From Bromus sterilis (Eukaryota > Streptophyta > Magnoliopsida > Poales > Poaceae): 64,000 nt of DNA. Made by a program: the position numbers and the translations under genes. Shown piece by piece: positions 35,280-47,316 of the stretch. The notes under the pieces were generated by a model, which made no database searches, was not told the DNA's origin, and was given only the letters and a program-made list of their open reading frames with translations. How positions within the stretch are numbered: position 1 is the first letter of the stretch; each line of letters opens with the position of its first letter. The stretch is from assembly GCA_950022295.1 (NCBI GenBank), contig OX465600.1, positions 7,936,001-8,000,000 of the forward strand. The letters are read 5' to 3'.

Positions 35280-36892
35280 TCATCCACGATTACTTGGGAC
35301 CTTTTTTTTTCTCTTTGTTGCTTTCTTTGCTTGTTTCTCCTTCATCTTCTCCTCCTCTTTCTCGACTTGTTGTTTCTCATAGTCGGCTATCAGCTTTAAG
35401 GTTTCTTCATATAGTTTGCTCTCAACCTCTAGTGTGTTAGGCAGCCTTTCCTCTTTTATTAGCTTGTCCTTTCCCATGTGGGGTAGCTTATATGTGTTTC
35501 CACCTTGGTCTTTCATAATCTCCACTAGGACAGACTGCAAGGTTACATACACTTTGGCAAGTGTCTTCACGTCATATGCATCATAAGCTTGTTCGACAGA
35601 TTCTATCAGTTCTTTGAGAGTGTTAGGTGCACTCTCAAATGCCAAGGATTGTATGGAGCTGAAGAAGCAAAGATCCAAAACATTCACATCCGGCGAGTTA
35701 GGAGGTTGGAAGGTCAACCTAATATCCAGTCCTGAAGCTTTTACGGCGGCCAGAAATACAGGATCATCAGGCTGAACATGTGTTCTTGCATTGTCTTGTT
35801 GTATCCATATTGTTCCCACATCTCCATCGTCAGGCCACACTTCTACAATTGCTGGAATTACCTTCTCACAAAGATATTCCCGCATGATGTCTCTGGTAAC
35901 ATTGACGTTCTTTAGTTTCATCGTGCCTTTTGTCATATACTTCGAGTTGTATTTGGCTGCATCTTCTGTGACAAAAGCCCAGATGCCTACCTTTCCGTCA
36001 AATGTCACATTTCCTTGCGCATCATGTCTTGGTCTTGCAACCATAGTTAAGAACATGACCTTCCCAATGCTGTTTTTGTTATGGATAGTCCGAACTGGAT
36101 CTGGTTCTTCTCGGGTTAGGTAGTACGTCCGGTTTCGCTTAGTCATATCAAACCATTTTTTATCCATATGGATAGTGTTCCCCATCTTTTTGAATGAAAG
36201 CTTTGCTTCTAATATTGTTGTTTCGTCAATCATTGAGATGCAATATAGGAGCCTTCTAATTCTGTTTTCCAAAGTTAGATGTGATTTCAGGCTATTGGTA
36301 TGGCGCCTTAAATCACCCCACGCCAACCTCCTTTGCAGTGTTGAGAAAGGGATATCAAGAGACCTTGCCAACGCCCTCAATGTACCCCTTTTGTTCAGTG
36401 CAACTTGAGGCACCCTTTCATCGAGATTAAGCTCTCTCCGCTTTCTTCTGCACCTGCCCTTCCGCTTATTTGAGAAATAAAGCACTTCATTTCTGCCCTC
36501 TTGCTCTATGGCCTTCTTCCATGTCTTCTTGACAGATCTAAGACATATTCCAAAAGTTGAGCCACATTTTCTTTATCCGCCTTCACCACGGGTCTATCTT
36601 TTCCTAGTGCATTCAGTGCAATATATGCTGCAAATTTATAACCCTCCGGATGATCTTTATGGTGCCTCTGCACAGCATGTTCTTCTTCTTGTTCTTGTTC
36701 TTCTTATTCTTATCAAATGTGGTCTGGCTCTGCGGCATGTTCTTGTTCTTGGTCTTCTTCTTCTAGAATGTGGCATGGCTGAGTAGCTTGTTCTTGTTCA
36801 TCCGGAGTATGTGGACTGAAGTTGAGATCCAGAACCCTCCCCCCATTATCAAGCTCTTGTGGAGGAGTTAAGTTGATATCAAAGAGTACCAT
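35280..36892 (-). pseudogene. Mariner-like transposase (DD39D), N-terminus frameshifted
   Basis: The main frame 35280-36485 encodes about 400 residues. An HTH-like segment (TLRALARSLDIPFSTLQRRL) is followed by the catalytic motifs HMDKKWFD, QQDNARTH and PPNSPDVNVLDL. The second and third aspartates are 39 residues apart, the plant mariner signature. A lysine-rich tail (KEKQAKKATKRKKKV) closes it. Upstream on the same strand the sequence continues as transposase-like in other frames: VKKTWKKAIEQ just before the frame opens, GYKFAAYIALNALGK near 36620, and an acidic start from ATG at 36892. At least two frameshifts (near 36545 and 36710) or unrecognised introns separate these. The catalytic domain is intact, but a full-length protein is doubtful. 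Confidence 0.85.
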
Positions 36893-37841
36893 CTTCTTCT
36901 ATGGTCGACTGGGTAAGCTGCAGAAATACAAAGGACAACTTGTTAATTTACAAAGTATTGATATAGCACAAAGTCTTGATATAGCAGCAATCATTTTTAA
37001 ATAGGACAGCTTGTTAATTATATCGGAAGTGAGGTAAGTGACCATTCAGCACCTGTTTGCACCTATTTGCACCTATATGCTTGTTAATTATGATGGTTTC
37101 CAGTTGCAGGCCATGTATGCTCCAAAGTTTGCTGGCAGGAGTACAACATACTGCAGAACAAGTTTACCGATGATTCATGTTACCAGCAGAAAAATTGTTT
37201 TTAATTTCTATTCTGGGATGTTACTAGGAGGAGTACTTGTGATTGTGCACTACAAGTTACTGCTAATTGTGTGAGACATCTACTCCATGCTAATTGTGTG
37301 AGACATCTACTCCATGCTAATTGGGATGTTACCAGGAGGAGTATTTTTTTATCATGACCTCATTTTGTTAAACAGGTATGAATCTGATGGCAAGGGTACT
37401 CATATCAATGGCAAGAGTTTTTCTGTCTCACATCACAAGTGATCCAGGACAAGGTAAGATCAAGGTGGCAGCATGGATTGTTAATCTCATATCAAATCCT
37501 AATTTGCAGTACATCATGGTGCATCATGGTAATCTAGCAATAATACTGTTAATCTCACATCACAAGGAGTATTTACATATTGTGCATCATGGAGTACAGC
37601 AATCAGGCGCATTCATGCATTATTTGCCCAACTTGGTTTTCAGCTTTAGTACTCCAGATTTGTGTACTCAAGCAAACTACTCACTGGTCCATCATGTTGT
37701 GGAATGTACTCAGACCAAGGATTTGAATTGGATTTGAATTGGATTTGAATTGAATTGAACTGCAACAGTGAATTGCAGCAGTGGAGTATAAATTCAGACC
37801 AAGGAGTACTGTACAAGGAGTACTGTACAAGGAGTACAAAA

Positions 37842-37995
37842 AATTCAGAGCTTCAGCTTGCAGAGCCTACCATACAAATTCAGAGCTTCAGCTTGCAGAG
37901 CCTACCATACAAATTCAGAGCTTCAGCTTGCAGAGCCTACCATACAAATTCAGAGCTTCAGCTTGCAGAGCCTACCATACAAATTCAAAGCTTCA
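37842..37995 (+). repeat. 35-bp tandem array, four units plus a partial
   Basis: ATTCAGAGCTTCAGCTTGCA starts at 37843, 37878, 37913 and 37948, and in altered form at 37983. The units are almost identical. The array lies about 480 bp inside the right end of the mariner, where subterminal repeats of transposons often bind transposase. Confidence 0.9.
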
Positions 37996-38470
37996 GATAA
38001 GGCCCGGTGGAGCAACAGATCCTCCGGTGAGGCCCGGTGTGCCCGCGCCGCCACGGAGCGGCCTCGCCACCACCACGGAGTGGCTCCTGCGCCACCTCCG
38101 CGGGCACAACGGGAGGCCAACAGGGAGGCGACGACACGGTCGGGGCTGCAGAAGACGTGTCTTCTCGGCGGCAGCAATCCCGACGGCAGCAGAGGGGAAG
38201 ATGCCATGATGGCAAGGGGAAGCGGCCGGCGGCGGGAGCGGTGACGGTGACGTGCGGCACGCGGCGTGATGGCAAAGGGAAGCGGCCGCCGGCGTGGCCA
38301 TCGTGGGGCTTGCCGTGGCGCCTGGGGAGCGCGGAGGCCGGGCGGCACGCGGCCGGCGCGAGGATGGGGACGGAGCGAGGACTTGATTTCAAATCTTTTC
38401 TAACTGGGGGGGGGTTTGTAAAACAAAATTAAAACACGGCCACGAACAGTAAAACGGGTCGGAGGGAGTA

Positions 38471-38814
38471 CGAGTATCATTATTTTTCTCTTCCAGTTCT
38501 TTTAAATTAAATGACTACCACCCAGTTTATGGTCCGCTTCTATAAGGTAAGTTGAGGCCGACGATGCAACTTTTTATCATTATGGCTTGGTATCAAGATC
38601 GATCAAACAACTCATGAGTGATAGTAGGAAGTTTATTCCATGAAATTCAATGGTATTTATAGCCGAATTGAGTCTTGTAAGGCCGTTTAGCTTGAAAGAG
38701 GATCCCATGTATCGAGGACCTCGTTAGGGCCTAGACCTCGTGTCATGGAGGAATAAAACTCCAATCACCCTGCAAAAAAAATAGTGCCTAGTTTCCAAAT
38801 CTGGCCCAACATTC
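38471..38814. other. Spacer between mariner and Harbinger elements
   Basis: No gene. 38700-38770 (CGAGGACCTCGTTAGGGCC, AGACCTCGTGTCATGGAGGA) has no recognised relation. Confidence 0.35.
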
Positions 38815-38817
38815 TAA

Positions 38818-40891
38818 GAACATCTCCAGTCGTTCGGCCTTCCAAGGAGATTTTCGGCGTTAAACAACGTTGCTTGGGGGGCTGCTGGCGATAAATCGCC
38901 TGGGGGCGATCCACTTCTCAGCTGTGGCCCTAAGTTCGCTCACCCCACTAGGCGCCGTGGCCTCAAATCTGGCTCAAATTCATTCCATTTCGGCACAGAT
39001 TTAACAAAACATACAGTTTGTGCTTAAATTCGACGGTTCGTCACATACAAACACGTTGGCAAAAATAAATAGTTCGGCACAAATAGTAAGTATCACATAT
39101 TTCGGCACAAATACAGAAAACAATACAGATTGAAACACATCGAACTAGGCGTTGCCATTGCTCCACCAAATCGTGATGAAGTTGTTGATGCACTTGCGGG
39201 TCTCGGATCTCCTGACGCATATTAAGGAAGGTTGTCCAAGATGCCAGTACTTGGTGATCTACAATTGTAAGAAGACCCTGGTTGAGAAATGGTTCAGTGT
39301 CAAACACTGGCTCCTCTTTCTCACTCTCAATGATCATGTTGTGCAAGATGACACAAAAAATTCATCACCTTCCACATCTGAGATTTCGACCAGGTCAGAG
39401 TGAGGTACCGGACAACAGTAAATCGAGATTGGAGCACCCCAAATGCTCGCTCGACATACTTCCTGCAAGCCTCCTGACACTTGGAAAATTAGGATTACTT
39501 GCCTCCTAGCACAGGATTTGAGATAGTCTTCAGTTATGTTGACCATTTTGGATAGATACCATCTATTAGGTAGTATCCTTTGTTGTAGTGGTGCTCATTG
39601 ATCTCGAAGTTCCGGAGGAGCATGACCTTCAACAAGCTTGTAAAAGACATATGAGCACTGCAGGACGTTGATGAATTCCTGGCATGCCAAAGGAGTGCCA
39701 AATCCACAGGCCATGTGTAGCAACTGCCTCAAGTATTACACTGCAATACCTTTTGCGCCCTTGTACATTCTCTGCCAAGAAAATGGACAGTTTTTTCATT
39801 CGCAATGCATGCAGTCGATGCTTTCAAGCATCCCAGGAAATCCTCTTGCTTCATTCTGCGCTAGAATCCGAACTGCGTCTTCAGCATTGGGTGATCGCTA
39901 GTATTGTGCTCCAAACACTCCCACCACTACCCAGCAGAACTAGTACAAACACTCAAGCGTGGTGGACTCGGCCATGCGTGCATAGTCATCTTGCTGATCA
40001 TCGGGAGCTCCGTATGCAAGCATCCTCATAGCTGTTGTGCACTTCTGGAGTAAGAAGAATCCAACTGTGCCAGTGCAATCTTTCTTGCAAACGAAATAGT
40101 TGTCGAACTCCTGGATGGAATTCACAATTCAAAGGAAGAGATTTCGGCCCATCCGATAACGGCGCCGAAATACCTTCTCGCCGTGCAGTGGAGCATCGGC
40201 GAATTAGTCGGCGTAGTGCAAGCAATAGCCCTCCGATTGATGCCTCCCTTTTCTCTTCCGGCGATCCATCTTGGAGCCACCTCGCCGCAGCTTCGTGTTC
40301 TTGGCGAACAAATCGGCCAGAGCGGAGAGCATCAGGAGGTGCTCTTCGTCCTCGACGCCGGCATCGGCCTCCTCCTCCATCAGTTCCGCGAACAGCGCCT
40401 CATCGTCGGAGTCCATCGTCGTGCATGCAATTGGTTGAACACCTCGCGGGCGTGGTGGGCGCGAGGTGCCGCCGACGTACACTCCTGCGTGATCGGAGGC
40501 CTGGCAATCTCGGCCAAGAGCGGGGAGGAGGTTGTCGGCGACGAACCCTCCCCTTTTACGGCGGGTCTAGCGGCGGAGCAGCGGCTGTTTGCAGAGAGGT
40601 GGCGTCGGCGCCGACAGAGCGATGGGGAGGGAGGTGGGCGGTCTGGTCAAATATGGCGAGGAAACAGTTTTTTCAGATGACAATGGTGGCTCAAGCGGCG
40701 TTTTTCGTAGCGTCGAAGCCCCAAGTGCCCCCCCCCCAGCTGCTTGGTTTCCGCATGGAATCGCCGGGCAAAAAAATGGGCCGAGCCGACGCTATTCGAC
40801 GTCTTGAGGACGCGACTGAGCGAAAAACTCACGTCCGATGATAGAAAAAGGAGGCCTAGGGGGACTGTTGGGGGCGCGGCTGGAGATGCTC
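38818..40891 (-). mobile_element. PIF/Harbinger transposon, degenerate
   Basis: The left end GAACATCTCCAGTCG and the right end, read inward as GAGCATCTCCAGCCG, form terminal inverted repeats. The 3-bp target duplication TAA lies at 38815-38817 and 40892-40894. At 2074 bp it is a typical size for the superfamily. It holds a minus-strand transposase relic. Its right 881 bp (40011-40891) recur at 51274-52154. Confidence 0.88.
39041..40416 (-). pseudogene. Harbinger-type transposase relic
   Basis: Read from 40416 downward: MDSDDEALFAELMEEEADAG, then an acidic/basic N-terminus, FRRRYRMGRN, LLQKCTTAMRMLAYGAP, ARMAESTTLECLY, and near 39600 EINEHHYNKGYYL-type sequence. It ends with HNMIIESEKEEPVFDTEPF (about 39340). 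These are blocks of the plant Harbinger DDE nuclease (DUF4218/DDE_Tnp_4-like family). Several frameshifts separate them, and a middle part between about 39350 and 39500 is damaged. Inactive. Confidence 0.85.
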
Positions 40892-40930
40892 TAACTGATC
40901 GATGGCGGATATAAAAACATCATGGCGTGT

Positions 40931-42316
40931 TGATACGTCTCAAACGTATCTACTTTTCCAAACACTTTTGCTATTGTTTTGCCCTCATTCTTGCATGATT
41001 TGGACGAAACTAACCCGGACTAACGTTGTTTTCAGCAGAGCTGCCTGTATGGTTTTATTGTGTGCAGGAAAATGGATTTTTATGTGTCCCAGAAAAATAC
41101 CAGAAAATCCACGCACCCGAAGGAGCCAGATGCCAGAAGTGGGACCAGAGGGGAGTCCTGGGGGCCCCAGGCGCCCCCCTGGCGCGGCCAGGGGTGGGGC
41201 CGCGCCCTCTGGCCGCCTGGGCGCCTCCCCCCTCCTCTGGTGCCCTACCGATGCTCCTATTTATTCTCGTGACGGGAAAACCCCAGAAGAGGATTCGGTT
41301 TTCCAGTTTCCGTCGCGGAGCCGCCGCCACCCTCTGTTCTTCTTCGGGAGGGCTAATCTGGAGGCTGATTTGGCCTTCGGAGAGGGGAGATCGTCGCCAT
41401 CGTCATCACCATCACCAATCCATCCCTCCTCCATGACTTCTCTTCACATGTGTGAGTAATTCCCTGCTGTAGGCAAAGGGGATGGTAGGGATTGGATGAG
41501 TTAGATCATGTAATAGTTCGTCAGATTGTTGGGGGCATGTTGCCTATCATCTAGATTGGTGTTTATCTTCTTTGCTTCAACTTGTTGCTCTTAATGCTTG
41601 TCACTTTGGGCCCGAGTGCCATGTTTTCAGATCTGAACCCTATGTGTTTTCATGAATATATTTGTGTTCTTGATCCTATCTATGAGTTGTATGCACCTGT
41701 TATGGTCCGGAACCGGCGATCCCAAAGGTGACAGCTTGGGACACCAAAGGGGATGGTCCATAATTTGAGGATTCCATGTATCCATTGAGTTTATTGCTTT
41801 GTTCCGGTGCTCTTTGACAGGAGCACCTTAATCTCCATAAGTTCCCTTTGGCCCCGTTCGTAGCGGGATGGTAGGACAAAAGATGTTGTGCAAGTTCTTA
41901 TTGCAAGCACGCACAACTACCTACGGGATACATGCCTAATGTTTGATATTTGCCTAGATGATCATTGTTTTTCTGTATGCCTTGCCCCGTGTTTGAATCT
42001 ATTACATGTTCACTCTCATCAATGCAGCGCCCAACCATCCATCTCCCCAGCCTACAGTGTTTTCAATCCTGCTGGTTATTAGTTGTTACTTTTGCTGTTT
42101 ACTTTTGTTGTTTACTTTTGCTGTCGTCACCATCACTATCATATTACCTTTACCACTTATCTTTTGTTGCAAGCAAGTATATTTCAGGTGCGGTTGAATT
42201 GACAACTCAATTGTCAAAGCTTATAAATACTCTTTGGCTCCCCTTGTGTCGAATCAATAAATTGGGTTAACTTACCCGCGAAGACTATCTCGATCCCTTA
42301 CGTTTGTGGGGCATCA
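40931..42316 (+). repeat. Gypsy 5' LTR (1386 bp)
   Basis: Differs from the 3' LTR by about 28 substitutions by eye (near 2%), a 12-bp insertion in the 3' LTR (near 52360), and a 13-bp tandem unit present only here (near 42105). Confidence 0.9.
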
Positions 42317-42328
42317 AGCAGCGTTTTC

Positions 42329-42346
42329 TGGCGCCGTTGCCGGGGA
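42329..42346 (+). other. Gypsy primer binding site
   Basis: TGGCGCCGTTGCCGGGGA, complementary to the 3' end of a tRNA of the Asp type as used by many cereal Gypsy elements, 12 nt after the 5' LTR. Confidence 0.8.
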
Positions 42347-42403
42347 GCATAGAAATATTTATAAGTCTACTTGAAGTATCCTGCCTGCTGCACATCATCC
42401 GCT

Positions 42404-45400
42404 ATGGGTAAGAAAGGGGACCCCAAGGTTCTGATTTTACCATCCCGTACAAGAAAAGGTACTGTTCTGAACACTAGTGCTACACTTGATTCACCTTCTG
42501 TTATGAGTAAGTTACTTCACCACCACCACATGATGCTTCTACTGAGTCTGTCACTATGTCCGATACTTTTGATGATGCTTCCACTACTCTTGATGATACT
42601 ACTTTTCTTGGCTACTATATTGAAACTCAGACTGCTAAGGCTGCAGCAGAATCCAAGACCGAGACCCCTGCTACCTATATTCCTACCTGCAAAACCTTTG
42701 GTTACCCGTGCTTAGATGAACTCAAGGAGAGAATCCTTGATGATGATTATGTTACTCTTGATGATGATTTTTGCAGGGAACTCAGAGAGTGTGTCGACTC
42801 TGACCCTGGTGCTGTTAAGGAGCTTCTCAAAAAGCACTCCATGAAGAACAAAGTTATTCCTGATCCTAAATTTGCCACATCCCCTATATGCATCATTGAT
42901 CCTGATTATGATTTCTCTGTTGATCTTTCACTTATATCTACAGTCGAGGCTGACCCCTTTTATGGCAGAGAAAATGATGATGCTATAGCACACTTGACCA
43001 AACTCGCTGAGCTAGGTAACCTATTCACTACTGATGAGAAGATACGAAACTTCTATGTGGCCAAGCTTTTTCCTTTTTCTTTGAAGGAATACGCTAAATC
43101 ATGGTACGATGCACTACCCTATGGTTCCATTAAGAGTCCTCAGGACTTAGTCCAATTCTTTGTTGATAAATATTTCCCAGCTCATATGCAACATGCTGCT
43201 TTGCAAAGAATCTATAACTTTAAACTATTGCAGGATGAGCACCTCCCTAAAGCTTGGGGAGGTTTTGTGATTTACTTAAGGTTATGCCGGGACATGGAGT
43301 CCCCAAGAATGAACTGCTTGATATATTTTACGTTGGTTTAACCGATGAATCCAGATCTTACCTGGATAGTTGTGCTAGTTGTGTTTTCAGGGAAAGAACA
43401 CCGGACGATGCAGAAGAATTAATGTGCAAAATTGCCAAGAACTATGAAGATTGGTCCGTTCCTAAACCACTTCTACCACCGAAAAAGAGGGGCATGCTTG
43501 TTCTGAGCCCCGAAGATATGCAAGAAGCAAAGAAGTCTATAAAGGAGAAAGGTATTAAAGGCGAAGACATGAAGAATTTACCGCCTATTAAGAAGTTGTG
43601 TGAGCCTACTACTCGCACTCCCTTGGTAGAGGTACACTCTTTATTAGACTTTACTGAAAGTGACATCCATAAAGGTAAGCCTCCCGACCAATGCTTAGAT
43701 GAGCTTGATAATTTTATTATTAAGCAAGACCATTTTAATAGGAGGATACAAAGTCAGTTGCATGATAACTCTCTTGCTATCAAAAGTTTGTGTGGTGTTC
43801 TAGAAAGAACAGTTAATGATGTTAAATGTCTTGTTAAGCATTTTCATATGGTTCAAACTCATCTTGAACAAATTTCTAATGTGCAAAAAGATTTGCTTGC
43901 TAATAATGCCAAACAGGACATACAAGCTTATGGCATCAAAACTAGGGGTGGAACACACACCCAGGACCCACTCTATCCTGAGGGGCATCCAAAGAGGATC
44001 GAGCAAGATTCTCAAGTTCAAGAAGAAGACGAGACTGTTAGCTCTCCGAAGAAAAAGAAGAAGAAGAAACACAAGGAGGCTGACAATCCCGATGATCCTA
44101 TTATAAGTGAAAAGCCAGTTGTTGATCCTAACAGCATATCTACCTCCGATGCTGAAACAGAAGACGGTGTCGAGCCTGAAGAAAAGGACACGGAGAAGGA
44201 TGATTCTCCCGAGGTAAGAGAAGAAGAAACACCCGATAAACGCAAGAAGTACTCTAGAGAAGACTTCATCGCAAGAAGACATGGGAAGGAAAGAGAACCA
44301 TGGATACAGAAACCCATGCCCTTTCCAGGTAAGTCCCTCAAATCTAAAGAAGAAGAGCACTATAATAAATTTTGTGAATGCATGAAACCTCTTTTTCTTC
44401 AAATCTCTTTGACTGATGCTATTAAGTTACCTCCCTACTCGAAATATATGAAAGATATTGTCACAAATAAAAGAAAAGTTCCTAATGAGGCAATATCTAC
44501 TATGCTTGCTGATACGTCCAAAACGTATCTATAGATTCTGCTTGCTCCATGCATGTTTTGTGTGATATTGCTATGATCTAGATACAGTTTCATACACTTT
44601 TGATCATATTTGGACTAACATATTAACTTAGTGCACCACAATGCCAGTTCCTGTTTTCTGCGGTTTTTCTATTTCAGTTTTCCCCCATATAAAAAGTGCT
44701 CCAAAAATTCGGGAAAAATCAGATAAAAAAATCAGCGCAGAAGAACCTTCCGGAAGGACCTGATTGGGGCCAAAGGGCCACCACCAGGGGGCCAGGCGCC
44801 CTGGTGGCGCGCCCTAGGGGCTGGCCGCGCCAGGGGGGCACCTGGACCCCTGGTGGCCCCCCTCGGTGCCCCCTTTGGCTCCTATTTATTCTCCCGTCGC
44901 GGAAACCCTGATTCCAGACCCCTTTTCTCCAGAAGCAATTCCGATCTCCGCCGCCATCGCCGACAAGCTTCGGGGGACCAGAATTCTTGTGCCGGCAACC
45001 TGCCGGGACGGGGAAGTGCCCCCGGATTCATCTCCATCGACGTTGCTTCCTCCCTCCATGAAGCGGGAGTAGTTCTCCCTCGGGGCTGAGGTTTCTACTA
45101 GTAGCTATGTGTTCTTCTCTCTCTCCCATGATGTGATCTTTGTTGTGATCATAGGCTGTGTTAATCTAGGGTGATCCCATGATATTTCCCCTTCCTCTAT
45201 GTATTGGATTGATGTACTCAATTGATCTTATCTAGTATAATCTTCGAGACCATGGTGACAGCGGTCTATTGTACATGGGTTAGAAGAATATTATCATGAG
45301 TGATTTCCTCTTTTGTGTGTGGATTGAAGATTGAGAGTCTCTTGGTGCTTGTCTTTGACTATCCTTTAGGTATGTTGTGGTGATTGTGGTACTCTCTTTG

Positions 45401-46548
45401 GATGGCCGCGGTGACATTGGGAAATCCATAGATTGAGAACTACGAACTCTGAGGTGTGCTTTTGTAGCCCTACACAATTCTCGTCCTCTCTTGACCACAA
45501 AGGAATGACCTCCGAGTACGTCTCCATTGCATGTTTTATGGGAAATATCATGTGATTAGACTATGTTAATGTTGTTGGGAGTTGCCACTAGTGAAAGTAT
45601 GAAGCCTAGGCCTTGTTTCCATCATTGTTACACCGTTTGCACTCACTTTTGTTACATGTTTGCTTGCTGCACTTTTTATTACAGATTTATATTACTTTGC
45701 TTTGCCACACCTATCACTCATATTTTACCATCTCTTCGCCGAACTAGTGCACCTATACAACTCCTAGTTGTATTAGGTGTGTTGGGGACACAAGAGACTT
45801 CTTGTATCTTAATTGCAGTGTTGCTTGAGAGAGACCATCTTCAACCTCTACTTCCCTGAGTTCAATAAACCTTAGGTCATCCACTTGAGGGAAATTGCTG
45901 CTGACCTACAAACCTCTACGCTTGGAGGCCCAACATAGTCTACAAGAATAGAAGTGTGCGTAGACATCACTTGCTAACTACTCTTTCAGTGGCAAGATTC
46001 CTAAGAAGCTTGGTGATCCAGGTATACCCACCATTCCTTGCTCTATAAAAAATAATTACGTCAGAACCTCTTTATGTGATCTTGGTGCAGGAGTGAGTGT
46101 TATGCCTTTTTATCTTTACAAGAGGCTTTGTTTAGAGAAACTAATCCCTACAGATATCTCTCTTCAGATGGCTGACAAGTCAACAGCTGTCCCCATTGGT
46201 ATTTGTGAGGATGTTCCCGTTGAAGTTGCTATTTGTTTGATCCTTACATATTTTGTTGTGCTTGACATGCCCGAGGATGGGAGCATGTCCATTATTCTTG
46301 GTAGACCTTTTCTTAACACCGCAGTTGCTATTATTGATTGCAATAAAGAAAGGTCACTTTCAACGTTGATGATAAAGAACACACGGTGTATTTTCCAAAG
46401 AAGATCGACAAGAGGCATGGCCTTAACTCTATAGAGAATGTTGAGACCGTGAAGATTGGAGAATGGGACTGTCCACTACATGTGCGCCACAAATACAAAA
46501 CCATCATGGTGGGGACAATGTCCATTAAAGTAAAGGTGCAATGATCAC
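42404..46548 (+). pseudogene. Gypsy gag-protease, split by a solo LTR
   Basis: It starts MGKKGDPKVLILPSRTRKG at 42404. The frame shifts near 42510, reopens as MSDTFDDASTTLDD (42556), and shifts again near 43255, where the capsid-like segment (NFYVAKLFPFSLKEYAKSWY) runs into GVPKNELLDIFYVGL. A long Lys/Glu/Asp-rich region follows (SPKKKKKKKHKE, REEETPDKRKKYSREDF). At 44509 the frame is cut by the inserted LTR and resumes at 45975 with SFSGKIPKKLGDPGIPTIPC and the aspartic-protease motif CDLGAGVSVMP, then ILGRPFLNTAVA. A last shift lies near 46345, with a stop at about 46546. No zinc knuckle and no RT follow. Confidence 0.85.
44510..45969 (+). mobile_element. Solo LTR (1460 bp) inserted in gag-protease
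   Basis: Begins TGATACGTCCAAAACGTATC and ends GTAGACATCA. A perfect 5-bp target duplication CTTGC flanks it (44505-44509, 45970-45974). Removing the LTR and one CTTGC restores the surrounding reading frame across the site. The start resembles that of the host LTR (TGATACGTC...CGTATCTA), so it comes from a related but distinct Gypsy family. Confidence 0.92.
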
Positions 46549-47316
46549 TTCATAAGAGGTGAGACTTCTTGTTCTATATATCACCGGTTTGTTGGTAAGA
46601 CTTGATCAACCTCACTAGTGAGCTTGTTTTATATAGGTAAAAAGTTAAGCTTGTTATGTTTTCATTTGCTTTAGCTTTTATTCTCTTTGTTGTACCAAGT
46701 TTTTTGTGTTTTTCAAGCTTCACAATACTAATCACCGCTTTAAGTCTTCAGAAAGTTTTGCAGCTTTTTGAACTCCGAGAAATTTTCAACAGTGAAGTTT
46801 TCAGAAAAAATTCAGAAAAATAAAAATAAAAATTTCCATGCCGGGAGTTACCTAGAGGCACCTGGGGCTGACCAGGGGGGCCACCAGTGGCCCAGGCGGC
46901 CAGCTGGCGCGGACTGCCCCCTGGTCGCGCCCACAGGGCAGCCAGCCAGGTAAGTCTTCTTCCTCCTCTTTTCTCTCTCTCCAAAAACACGAGTTCTGCA
47001 CTTTGTTCTTGTGTTCTTGCTGCTCTCCGTCCAGAATTTCGATCTCTCTCTTCGACCCATCATTTGAGCTAAGATTTTGGGCAAATACTCCCTGGTATGT
47101 AACTCCTCCACTCCTCCAAATAGATTTTTGGTTGGTGGCTTCATTTGTGAGTATTTAGTAGTTCTTGGTGCTGTTTAGATGAGCTTGCATGCATGTGTAG
47201 AAGTTTATTTTCCAAGTTTTGATGCAAGTTTTTGCCTTAGGTAAGTGGGTTGAGTAGTTTGCCTTAACTCACTTTGTTTAAATCCTTGTTTTTGTAATTT
47301 GTCAAAAATTTCAGAA
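46549..47316. other. Gypsy internal spacer
   Basis: Non-coding spacer between the protease region and the unknown frame. 46840-46950 is GC-rich with CACCTGGGGC, CCACCAGTGGCCC and CAGCTGGCGCGG, resembling the GC-rich part of the LTRs. CAATTTC AG just before the next ATG could act as a splice acceptor. Confidence 0.45.

Larger units (their letters stand above)
33119..38468 (-). mobile_element. Tc1/mariner transposon carrying host gene exons
   Basis: The left end CTCCCTCCGACCCATTTTAC (33119) and the right end, read inward from 38468 as CTCCCTCCGACCCGTTTTAC, match over about 24 bp with one mismatch. TA target duplications flank both ends (33117-33118, 38469-38470). The element is 5350 bp, in the size range of plant mariner-like elements. 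It carries a minus-strand transposase gene (35280-36892), a fragment of a SERINC-type gene (33793-34362) and a 35-bp tandem array near the right end. The CTCCCTCC ends are the same as those of Stowaway MITEs, for which such elements supply transposase. Confidence 0.92.

Noticed and set aside
36508..36786. 92-codon plus frame rich in leucine
   Set aside because: Opposite strand of the N-terminal part of the mariner transposase.
37842..37995. Regular array considered as CRISPR
   Set aside because: Units are contiguous tandem repeats without spacers, in a plant transposon.
40035..40841. 268-codon plus-strand frame and its copy at 51298-51930
   Set aside because: Opposite strand of the Harbinger transposase start; present twice only because the segment is duplicated.
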